Assembly: GCA_026645815.1 (NCBI GenBank)
Contig: JAPKMR010000022.1
Coordinates: 1 to 58,473 of the forward strand
Reading direction: 5' to 3'
DNA from: Anaerolineae bacterium
GTDB lineage: Bacteria > Chloroflexota > Anaerolineae > B4-G1 > SLSP01
Length of the DNA stretch: 58,473 nt
In this document: piece by piece, positions 44,531 through 53,800 of the stretch
Numbering within the stretch: the stretch's first letter is position 1
How the letters are laid out: every line of letters starts with the position of its first letter
Program-made: the position numbers and the translations under genes
Notes under the pieces: model-generated
Seen by the model: the letters and a program-made list of their open reading frames with translations, nothing else
Databases searched by the model: none
Told to the model about the DNA's origin: nothing

Positions 44531-46272
44531 AATCTACTTTTCAACTACTGCGTTTTCTCAAACCGTATCGTTTTTGGGCTTTAATTGCCCCCGTGCTGAT
44601 GATGCTCGAGGTCGCGATGGACCTGATGCAACCGCGCATGATTGCCCGTATAGTGGATGAGGGCATCGCTCAGCTGAATCTGCCGCTGGTATATCAGACC
44701 GGCGGGCTGATGATTGGCTTGGCGCTCATCGGCGCACTCGGTGGTATGAGCAATGGCTTCTTCGCCGTGCGCGCCGTCCAGGGCTTTGCTGCCGATTTGC
44801 GCGAGGCATTGTTCCGCAAGGTACAGGAACTCTCCTTTGCCAATCTTGAAGAATTGGAAATTGGGCAGCTGGTCACTCGGCTCACCAACGATGTCACTCA
44901 GGTGCAGCAGGCAATCTACATGACGCTGCGGATGATGATTCGCGCCCCGCTGCTGCTGGTAGGCAGCTTGATCATGGCTATCATCACCAGCCCGCAGCTC
45001 ATCTTCATCCCGCTGATCCTCATGCCATTGGAATTGCTGGTCGTCATCTGGTTCATCAACAAGGCAACCCCGCTGTACACACGCGTGCAGGAGAAACTCG
45101 ATGCCGTCAACAGTGTAGTACAAGAAAACCTCGCCGGTGTGCGCGTGGTCAAAGCCTTTGTGCGCAAGGCGCATGAAGAGCAACGCTTTGGCAATGCCAA
45201 CAATGCCCTGGTGGACCAAACACTCATCGTCGCGCGCCTGAGCGCGGCTACCATGCCCTTTATGATGCTGACCATGAACCTGGGCGTGGTCGCCGTGTTG
45301 TGGTTCGGTGGGGTACAGGTCACACGTGGGGGAATGCAGTTGGGGCAAATCATCGCCTTCGTCAACTATCTGACCACCACACTCTTCTCCCTGATGATGG
45401 TGAGCATGCTAGTCATCATGGTGGCGCGAGCGGAAGCTTCCGCGACGCGCATTCAGGAAGTGCTGCTCAGCGAACCTACAGTCCAGGACCAACCCGACGC
45501 ACGTCAGGTCCAGGCGCCCAAGGGACATATCGCTTTCGAAAACGTCAGTTTCAGCTACAACGGCAACGGTTGTGATCCGGTGCTCAAAAATGTGAGCTTC
45601 ACCGCCGAACCAGGGCAGACCGTGGCGCTCTTGGGGACCACGGGCGCGGGCAAATCCAGCCTGGTGCACCTCATTCCGCGCTTTTACGATGTGACTGGCG
45701 GGAGAATCACCCTGGATGGCGTGGATATTCGCCAGCTCGACCAGGAATCGCTGCGGAGGTCTATTGGCATGGCGCTGCAGGAGACCGTGCTCTTCAGCGG
45801 CACCATCCGCGACAATATTCGCTACGGCAGACCCGAGGCAAGCGAGGGAGAGGTCATTGCAGCCGCACAGGCAGCGCAAGCCCACGACTTTGTCATGAGT
45901 TTCCCTGAGGGCTATGACACCGAGGTGGGGCAGCGCGGCGTCAATCTCTCGGGCGGGCAGAAACAGCGACTCGCCATCGCGCGAGCGCTATTGCTGCAAC
46001 CTGCGGTGTTGATTCTGGATGATAGCACCAGTGCTGTGGATGTGGAGACCGAGACGAAGATACAGGCGGCGCTGGAGAGTTTGATGCAGAACCGTACCAG
46101 TTTTGTCATCGCGCAGCGCATCAGCACCGTGCTCACCGCGGATAAAATTCTGGTATTGGACGATGGGCACATTGCTGCCGAAGGCACGCACACGACGCTT
46201 CTGGCATCCAGCCCAATCTACCGCGACATCTACAATTCCCAGCTGGGGAACGGAGGCGCCGCCAATGGCTAA
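44527..46272 (+). CDS. Heterodimeric ABC exporter subunit 1 (degenerate ATPase site)
   Basis: A 581-residue ABC transporter half with six transmembrane segments (1-310) and a nucleotide-binding domain. Walker A is GTTGAGKSS, signature LSGGQKQR, and Walker B reads LILDDSTSAVD: the catalytic Glu of LILDEA is replaced by Asp, as in the degenerate subunit of heterodimeric exporters such as BmrC. ATG 44527 overlaps the marR stop. It pairs with the next gene; substrates unknown, perhaps a drug or lipid. Confidence 0.93.
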   Translation: MKSTFQLLRFLKPYRFWALIAPVLMMLEVAMDLMQPRMIARIVDEGIAQLNLPLVYQTGGLMIGLALIGALGGMSNGFFAVRAVQGFAADLREALFRKVQELSFANLEELEIGQLVTRLTNDVTQVQQAIYMTLRMMIRAPLLLVGSLIMAIITSPQLIFIPLILMPLELLVVIWFINKATPLYTRVQEKLDAVNSVVQENLAGVRVVKAFVRKAHEEQRFGNANNALVDQTLIVARLSAATMPFMMLTMNLGVVAVLWFGGVQVTRGGMQLGQIIAFVNYLTTTLFSLMMVSMLVIMVARAEASATRIQEVLLSEPTVQDQPDARQVQAPKGHIAFENVSFSYNGNGCDPVLKNVSFTAEPGQTVALLGTTGAGKSSLVHLIPRFYDVTGGRITLDGVDIRQLDQESLRRSIGMALQETVLFSGTIRDNIRYGRPEASEGEVIAAAQAAQAHDFVMSFPEGYDTEVGQRGVNLSGGQKQRLAIARALLLQPAVLILDDSTSAVDVETETKIQAALESLMQNRTSFVIAQRISTVLTADKILVLDDGHIAAEGTHTTLLASSPIYRDIYNSQLGNGGAANG

Positions 46273-48115
46273 GGCAAAGACTTCGAATAGCAACAACGAA
46301 CAACGCCCCGCAGCAATGCCTTTTGGTCCCCCGCGTGGCGGCCCAATGGGGATGTTACGCGAAAAACCGCATGTCAAGGATGCCCGCGGCACGCTCAAGC
46401 GGCTCTGGTACTATCTGCAACGCCAAAAATGGGCGCTAGTAGCAGCTGCGCTTCTCATCACCATCACCGCAGCACTGGAGCTACTGGGACCTTATCTGAT
46501 GGGACGCGCTATTGATGACTACATCACAAAGCGCGACCTGGTTGGGTTGGCGCGCTTGGCGGGCGTTATGATTGCGGCTTATGTGCTCACCTCTGCCGGA
46601 GTCTGGGCACAAAGCTATATCATGGCGGGCATCGCCCAACACGCCGTACGCGACTTGCGCAACGAGGTCTTCGCCAAACTCCAGACGCTCTCGCTGCGCT
46701 TCTTCGATCAACACACACACGGTGATCTGATGAGCCGCCTCACCAACGACGTGGAAAACATCAGCAACACGCTGAGCAGCAGCGCGGCGCAGCTCTTTGC
46801 CAGCGCTTTCAGCCTGGTAGGTGTGGTCATCATGATGTTCGTTGTCAATGTGCCGCTAGCACTGGTGACGCTGTTGGTAATCCCGCTGACCGTGACGGTG
46901 ACGAATTTCATCACCAAGCGCACACGCGAGGGCTATCGCGCGCAACAGAAACACCTGGGAACACTCAACAGCATTATCGAGGAAACCGTGACCGGGCAAA
47001 AAACGGTCAAGGCTTTTGTGCGTGAAGCAGAAGCCATGGAAGCTTTTGCAGACGCCAACCTGGAGTTGCGGCAAGCCGCGACCCGCGCGGAAACGCTTAC
47101 CGGCTTCATGGGACCACTGATGAATATGATCAATAATACCGGGCTAGCGATTGTTGCCGGCGCGGGCGGTTGGTTCGCGGTGCAGGGAATGGCATCCGTG
47201 GGTGTGATAGCAACTTTCATCAACTATGCGCGGAGTTTCTCCCGTCCGCTCAATCAAATCGCGCAGCTCTTCAATACCATCCAATCGGCGCTTGCCGGCG
47301 CCGAACGCGTGTTCGAGATTCTCGACGAAGTGCCAGAGATTACAGACGGGCCAGACGCACGCCCGCTAGAGCACATTCAGGGACGGGTGAGTTTCGATGA
47401 TGTCTGCTTCTGCTATGAGCCGGATGTACCAGTGTTGAAGCATGTCAACCTCTACGCTGAACCGGGGCAGTTGATTGCGCTGGTGGGACCCACAGGCGCC
47501 GGCAAAACAACGGTCATCAACCTGCTCACCCGCTTCTACGATGTGGATTGCGGCGCGATTCGCATTGATGGCGTGGATATTCGCGACATCAAGAAGGATG
47601 ACTTGCGACGGAAATTGGGATTGGTGCTGCAGGATAACTTCCTCTTCGCCACAACGGTGATGGAGAATATCCGCTATGGACGGCTAGAAGCAACTGATGA
47701 AGAAGTGATGGCTGCGGCAAAGCTCGCCAACGCCGACAGCTTCATCCACCGCCTGCCGCAGGGCTACCAGACAGAACTTTCAGAGCGTGGCGGCAATCTG
47801 AGCCAGGGGCAGCGACAGCTGCTCGCCATTGCACGCGCTATCCTGGCAGATCCCGAAGTACTGATCCTGGATGAGGCGACCAGCAACGTTGATACTCGCA
47901 CGGAGAAACATCTGCAAGAGGCGTTGCTGCGGCTAATGGCAGGGCGCACGAATTTCGTCATCGCTCACCGGCTGAGCACCATCCGCAACGCCGATTGTGT
48001 GATGGTCGTCAAAGATGGCGAAATCATCGAACGCGGCACGCATGATAGCTTGCTAGAGAAACAGGGTTTCTACCACCACCTGTATATGAGCCAATTCAAG
48101 GGGCAGAGGGTATAA
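46265..48115 (+). CDS. Heterodimeric ABC exporter subunit 2
   Basis: A 616-residue half exporter with an N-terminal Gly/Pro-rich leader (FGPPRGGPMGM), six transmembrane segments and an ATPase domain with Walker A GPTGAGKT, signature LSQGQRQL and canonical Walker B LILDEATSNVD. The signature Gly is Gln (LSQGQ rather than LSGGQ). ATG 46265 is preferred: GGAGG lies 6 bases upstream, and an open frame extending further upstream runs antisense-free through the previous gene. Starts 8 bases inside subunit 1. Confidence 0.93.
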   Translation: MAKAKTSNSNNEQRPAAMPFGPPRGGPMGMLREKPHVKDARGTLKRLWYYLQRQKWALVAAALLITITAALELLGPYLMGRAIDDYITKRDLVGLARLAGVMIAAYVLTSAGVWAQSYIMAGIAQHAVRDLRNEVFAKLQTLSLRFFDQHTHGDLMSRLTNDVENISNTLSSSAAQLFASAFSLVGVVIMMFVVNVPLALVTLLVIPLTVTVTNFITKRTREGYRAQQKHLGTLNSIIEETVTGQKTVKAFVREAEAMEAFADANLELRQAATRAETLTGFMGPLMNMINNTGLAIVAGAGGWFAVQGMASVGVIATFINYARSFSRPLNQIAQLFNTIQSALAGAERVFEILDEVPEITDGPDARPLEHIQGRVSFDDVCFCYEPDVPVLKHVNLYAEPGQLIALVGPTGAGKTTVINLLTRFYDVDCGAIRIDGVDIRDIKKDDLRRKLGLVLQDNFLFATTVMENIRYGRLEATDEEVMAAAKLANADSFIHRLPQGYQTELSERGGNLSQGQRQLLAIARAILADPEVLILDEATSNVDTRTEKHLQEALLRLMAGRTNFVIAHRLSTIRNADCVMVVKDGEIIERGTHDSLLEKQGFYHHLYMSQFKGQRV

Positions 48116-48173
48116 AAGACCTGCCTCAAGTCAAAGGCAAAAGCAAGCCGGCTATGAGGCAAATGCCTTTCAT

Positions 48174-48279
48174 TTGATTGATTGTTGGCGGCGGGGCAAA
48201 GTCCCGCCGCCAACAATCAATTTTCTCCTGCGCCCTGTAGGAGCGCCTGAGATTTTCACCCCCGTTTTGAAACGCACCC
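48174..48279 (+). repeat. Extragenic repeat copy C (106 bp)
   Basis: The same 106 bp as copy B. The stem 48180-48197 with 48201-48218 differs from B at several positions: two pairs change on both sides and one becomes G-U. The tail ends GAAACGCACCC. Confidence 0.92.
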
Positions 48280-48409
48280 CGGGCAAATGACCGGCTGATT
48301 TCGACCAAATTTGTGCTAAACTTATGGGTAGCAAAACAACAAGATCGTGCCAGGATGGCTCTATTGAAGCCGTTTCTGGCGCACCCACCAACACAAAAGG
48401 AGCATATCC

Positions 48410-50419
48410 ATGAGAGGAAAACGATTTGGGTTGTGCCTACTAGCTTTAGTACTCAGTCTAGCCAGTGGTTGCACACCGGAGGCTATGCCTTCACCAACCA
48501 CCGTGGCTTCGACGCCCGCCCTCCCCAGCCCAACAACCACACCGGCGCCCACCGCTACCCTGACGCCTGTACCATCCCCCACACCAACACCAACTCCCAC
48601 ACCCAGCGTGCGCCCTGGTGCAGCACTCGCGCCGGAAAATATCGCCCAACTGACACAAATGGCCCAGATCGGGCGGGGAGAAATCCACGACCAACACTGG
48701 GCGCCTGATGGCAGCGCTCTGGCAGTAGCGACCGGCTTGGGCGTGGTTCTCTTCGACGGGGTCACCCTCGAATTGCGGGAGCAGCTGCCGACCGGCGAAA
48801 CCAATCGAGTCCGGTTCAGCCCCGACGGGACTTCCCTAGCCGTAGCGGCGAGCGACTGGGTGGCGCTCTGGGACCTGAGCGCCGGTGATTATCGCTTTCG
48901 CAATGAAACCGAATACGATATAGACAGTCTGACTTTCAATACCGAAGGAACAACCTTGTTAGTTGCATCCCAGGAGACTGTGCCGGTGACCACCGTCTAC
49001 GGGACGACCTCCCGCTACGATTTGCACATTCAGCAATATGACGTGACAGATGGTTCGCAACTGCGCACCATCAAACTGGTGGACCCTAATGGGCGCGCGT
49101 TAAGCCCCAGGTTTGTTGATGGGGGGCGAGTGATCCAGACTTACTCAGCGCCGAATGATTATTTCTGGTGGGATGCCCAAACCGGACAGCAACTCTATGC
49201 CTATAATACCGAAGGCGTTACCCTGGCAATTCTACGGACAGTGGGCGAGCGTGCGCTGCGCATTGAGGTATCCGACCTGACCAGGGTCAAGGCCATGGAT
49301 TTGGTCAGTGGAGAAATACTAGGTGAAATTACCCCGGGCGGCGAGGCGTACGGGATGTTCCTATCCGAGGACGGGCAGACGGTGGTGGTGTTTGCGGATA
49401 CCATCAGTCGTTGGGATGTCGCAACCCTTGAATCGCAGGGGACATTCACCCTGAAGAGCGCAGGACGGCTGAGCCTGATTTTCGCCCCGGATTTCAGCCG
49501 GGCGATCGTCAAAGAAGATGGCACGCTCCGCCTGCTCGATGTGGCGGCAGATGCGATCCTCGCGGAGCAACCGGGCTTTTACGACCGTGCCTGGGAGGTG
49601 GCGCTCAGTGCGGATGGAAGCCTGCTCGCTGCCAACCGGGGGACTTACTACGGGAGGAACACACGCGTGGAAACCTGGGATACCGTGCGCCTGGAGCGGT
49701 TGGCGGTCATTGCGCCAGGGCTGGAGAACTCACTGGTCAGCCTGGCAGTGGATGCAAAAGGGCGGGTGTTGACCGGCATTGCGGAGCTAGCCGAGGTGCG
49801 TTTCTGGGACCCCTTCTCTGGAGACAGCGCCGGCACATTGACGTTGGACCAAAGATTGACCAAATTTGCGTTAACGCACGATGGTCAACATCTGGCTGTG
49901 GCGCATGCTACCGATGGCTCGCTCTGGGACCTGCCGACGAGCACACGCCTGGAGACGCTGGGCGACTATGGGGAGCGCGTTAGCCGCATCGCGCTGAGCG
50001 AAGATGGCACGCGCGTGGCGCTGACGTATTTCAGCGAGTATGGCGCGGTGTTGTGGGATGTGAGCACTACGCAAGCGATGATCACCCTACCGAATTGCCA
50101 ACGAGCGGTGGTCAGCCCAGATGGCTCGCAATTCGCCTGCTACAAAGACCTCACCATACCCATTCAGAGCATCGCGACCGGCACGGTCTTGGGCGCATTG
50201 CCGGTGCCAGCAGAGATTGTGCAGCTGGCTTACTCGCCCGATAGCCGCCTTCTGGTGGCGAGCTGCGAGGATGGCGCGCTCTATTTCTGGGAAGCTGCGG
50301 GTGGCGCTCTGCTCCACCGCCTTGAGTATCCTGCGCGCAACTTTGCCTTTTCGGCTGATGGGCGGCTATTGGTCACCGCCGCCAGCGACGGCACGGTGCG
50401 CCTCTGGGGCATCGAATAG
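48410..50419 (+). CDS. WD40-type beta-propeller lipoprotein
   Basis: A 669-residue lipoprotein: signal with lipobox LASGC (near residue 23), a Pro/Thr linker (about 25-65), then propeller blades, with repeated SPDGTSLAVA, SEDGQTVVVF, SADGSLLAAN, SEDGTRVAL, SPDSRLLVA and SADGRLLVTAASDGTVRLWGIE. Probably two propellers. A surface protein of unknown binding partner. AAGGAG precedes ATG. Copy C of the extragenic repeat lies in its upstream region. Confidence 0.85.
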   Translation: MRGKRFGLCLLALVLSLASGCTPEAMPSPTTVASTPALPSPTTTPAPTATLTPVPSPTPTPTPTPSVRPGAALAPENIAQLTQMAQIGRGEIHDQHWAPDGSALAVATGLGVVLFDGVTLELREQLPTGETNRVRFSPDGTSLAVAASDWVALWDLSAGDYRFRNETEYDIDSLTFNTEGTTLLVASQETVPVTTVYGTTSRYDLHIQQYDVTDGSQLRTIKLVDPNGRALSPRFVDGGRVIQTYSAPNDYFWWDAQTGQQLYAYNTEGVTLAILRTVGERALRIEVSDLTRVKAMDLVSGEILGEITPGGEAYGMFLSEDGQTVVVFADTISRWDVATLESQGTFTLKSAGRLSLIFAPDFSRAIVKEDGTLRLLDVAADAILAEQPGFYDRAWEVALSADGSLLAANRGTYYGRNTRVETWDTVRLERLAVIAPGLENSLVSLAVDAKGRVLTGIAELAEVRFWDPFSGDSAGTLTLDQRLTKFALTHDGQHLAVAHATDGSLWDLPTSTRLETLGDYGERVSRIALSEDGTRVALTYFSEYGAVLWDVSTTQAMITLPNCQRAVVSPDGSQFACYKDLTIPIQSIATGTVLGALPVPAEIVQLAYSPDSRLLVASCEDGALYFWEAAGGALLHRLEYPARNFAFSADGRLLVTAASDGTVRLWGIE

Positions 50420-50447
50420 ATCAGACGGCGCCGCCTATAGCACCCGC

Positions 50448-50478
50448 AACCTGAGCGCCTCACAAAGGCGCTCAGGTT
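50448..50478 (+). terminator. Terminator after the WD40 lipoprotein gene
   Basis: A 13-bp perfect stem (50448-50460 with 50466-50478), loop CACAA, followed by a short T-rich stretch. Confidence 0.7.
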
Positions 50479-50542
50479 TGTAGAACTATAGCGCTGGGAA
50501 TGCCTCTTCCTCTCTCTTCGGTGCAAATCTCTCAGGGAATTG

Positions 50543-50573
50543 TAGATTTGTTACCCGCGTTGTGAAACGCCCC
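50543..50573 (+). repeat. Degenerate repeat tail module (copy F)
   Basis: TAGATTTGTTACCCGCG then GTGAAACGCCCC resembles the tail of the 106-bp repeats but with several changes. Confidence 0.45.
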
Positions 50574-50597
50574 TCCCTGAATAACAGTGTCCTCAAA

Positions 50598-50877
50598 TTG
50601 ACATCCGCCGATTCTCGCCTTACAATAGAATCATCTTATACTCCACAATTTCTCACAGCCTCTTCCATCCGGTGCCCCTTTCGCCTGCCATGCCAACGCC
50701 ACAGTAGTCCACCAATGAAAGGAGGAACCCTGTCAGAAATGCCTGCCCGCATTCAGGAGTCTTTCAAACAGATGGGCTTCCAAGCTGCAGAAAAAGCTAT
50801 GAGGCCTGGAAGCTCTCAGGACACACACCGGCATAACGCTCTTTGATCTTTGCTCTCAACTATTTCAGGAGGATTGT
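50598..50877 (+). promoter_or_regulatory. Promoter and leader of the giant SBP gene
   Basis: TTGACA (50598-50603), 17-base spacer, TACAAT (50621-50626), a near-consensus promoter. The leader of about 245 bases contains an unusual perfect AAAGGAGG (50718-50725) with no ATG at proper spacing; CTG 50730 or ATG 50739 would start a 39- or 36-residue frame ending at 50846. Possibly a small upstream ORF. Confidence 0.55.
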
Positions 50878-53800
50878 ATGTGCACAGAAAACTCCTTCAA
50901 GAAACTAACCGGTATCCTTGGCGCGCTCAGTCTCGGTCTAGGTCTGCTTTTGGCATTTGGCTTTTTGAGCAATCATCTGGCTCTGGCACAATTCGCGGCG
51001 CGACCCGCGGTTCCACGCCCCCTATCCATCCTGACGGAACGAAACTTCGATGCACGAGAGCTGTGGCAGGCGAAATCCCATCCAGACTACCCCGCCGAGG
51101 ATGACCACAAGGATGTAGAGATTTCCGCTGCGCTCGAATTCCCAGAGTTGATCCTATGGGTCAACTACGACCACGACTGGGTCCAGGGACCCTACGAAGT
51201 TGGGCACACCGCCTGGTTGACCGTCACCAACAGCACCGGAACCATCAAAGCTACCGCCGAGGTGACTACCACCCTGGACCCTAACGGGAGCGAATGGACA
51301 GGCTTCAATTCCAGCACGGGAAATCCCTGGCAACCCGAGCACCCCGACATTCAACCAGGTGACTTCGTCTATGGCAAGATAGATACCGGTTATACTGCCA
51401 CTGTACAAGTCGGCCAAATCACCGGTTTTGTGGATGCGGAATCTGATAGCATCACCGGAACCATTGACGTTCCATGGCTGATGCCGGGACCGGTGGACAT
51501 TGAATGTCACACCTGGGGCGCCCCAGGCGGTGCACCCTGGAAGTACGATACGGTGACGCCGGACGGCAACGATGCCTTTTCCTGCGCCTGGGATCCCGGT
51601 ACCGAGTGGGATGTGCAACCAGGGCAGGAAATCGCTGTGATCTACCACAACCCTGCCGGGCACTTGATCTATGGCGTTTTCTACGCCCCTGTGTGGGACC
51701 TTATCCTGCGCACCAATTATGGGCACGATTGGATTGAAGGTAATTACGAGCCTGGATACACGGTGTGGCTCACGGTTACCGACAACCTGGGCGAGATCAA
51801 GGCAGTAGCCCGAATGGATACTGGGGAAGTCCCCTGGTGGAATGGGGACACGGGTTTTTCCACCAGTGATGGCAATCCCTGGCATCCGGCGCGTCCAGAT
51901 ATTCAAGCTGGCGATTTCGTCTACGGCGCGGTCAGCAGCGGTTATACCGCTACCGTACACCTTGGAACCATCACCGGTTTCGTGGATGTAGATCGTGATA
52001 GTATCACGGGCACAGTGAACGCGCCATGGTTGCCAGCAGAACCCATAGACGTAGAGTGCCACACCTGGGGCGCGCCCGATGGCGCTCCCCACAAGTGGGA
52101 CACCGCGATTCCAGATGGCAACGATACGTATGCCTGCGCCTGGGACCCCAACACCGAATGGGACGTAAAGCCAGGGCAGGAAATCGGCGTGGGTTACCAT
52201 GAACCGGTGGGGCACCAAGTCATCGGCGTCTTCCGCTCGCTCCATCCCGTGATGCAGATCAATTACGCGCACGACTGGGTGCAGGGCAACTACGAACCGG
52301 GGCACACTATTTGGATTACGGTTACCGATAGCGGCGGCGGAATCAAAGCCAGCGCAGTTATGAGCACCGTCGTGATGCCGCCCGATTGGGGCGATTGGTC
52401 CGGTTTCTCCACCAATATGGCCGATCCCTGGCAACCGGAGCGTCCCAATATCGAGATCGGAGATAACGTCTCCGCCAGGGCGGATAACAGCTACACCGGA
52501 ACCGTGAAACTGGGCGCCATCGCCGGCTTTTTGGACGTAGACGCCGACGCGATTACCGGGACGGTCACCGCGCCATGGCTGATGCCGGGACCAGTGGATC
52601 TCCAATGCCACCCTTGGGGCGCACCTTATTGGACGCCTAGCAAAAGCGATTCCATCATCCCCGACGGCAACGACACCTATGCTTGCGCCTGGGACACCGA
52701 CACCGAGTGGGATATCCTGCCCGGACAGGATGTTGCCGTATCCTACTTCGATTCGGATGGGCACGAGATTTTTGACGTCTATCGGGCGCCGGTATGGGAC
52801 CTGATCATGAGCATCAACTATGCCCACGATTGGGTCGAGGGCAACTACGAGCCAGGCTACACCGTGTGGCTTACTGTGACCAACAATATCGGCAATCTCA
52901 AAGCCACGGCGACCCTGACCACGGGTGTCATTCCCTGGTGGGGCGAACAGACCGGTTTCTCCACAAATCTCAACGATCCCTGGGTCCCCGAACGACCCGA
53001 CATGCAGCCAGGGGACATCATCTACGGCAGATTGAGCAATGGCTACAGCGCCACGGTGGAATTGGGGCAAATCGCAGGTTTCATTGACGTAGATGCCGAC
53101 ACGATCACCGGCACGGTGAATGCGCCGTGGCTGTTGCCGGAAGTGCTCGATGTGCAGTGCGATCCCTGGATCTGGCCCGACTGGGCGCCAAACAAGAATG
53201 ACACAGTCTCGCCGGATGGCAGCGATACCTACGCGTGCGCCTGGGATCCCAATACAGAGTGGGATATCCGATACGGACACGATATCGGCGTAGCCTACCG
53301 TGAGCCTGCGGGACACTGGGTATACGGGGGCTTCCACGCCGCGGATTACACCCTCTATCTGACCGCAAACACCCATCGAGACCGCATTGAGGGACCCTAC
53401 GAAGCCGGTTACACGCTGTGGCTGACGGTGACCAACAGCAGCGACGTGCTCAAAGCCACAATCGAGCTGCAAACAGAGGGTATGGGCTTCTCCACTGTGG
53501 ACGGCGCATGGCAACCCGAGCCGCCCGATATCGCACCAGGGGACAAAATCTACGGCTTGGTGGAGAATGGCTACAGCGCCTCGATGCAAGTGGGTGGTAT
53601 CACGGGGCTTGTAGACCTGGATGCCGATAGCATCACCGGCATAGTGGACGCCGCATGGTTCATGCCAGGACCTGTAGATGCAGAGTGCTACGCATGGGAT
53701 GCGCCGGACTGGATCCCCCACAGATTTGACAGCGTGATACCCAACGGCTCCGATCCCTATACCTGCGTCTGGGATCCCATTACCGAGTGGGACCTCCAAC

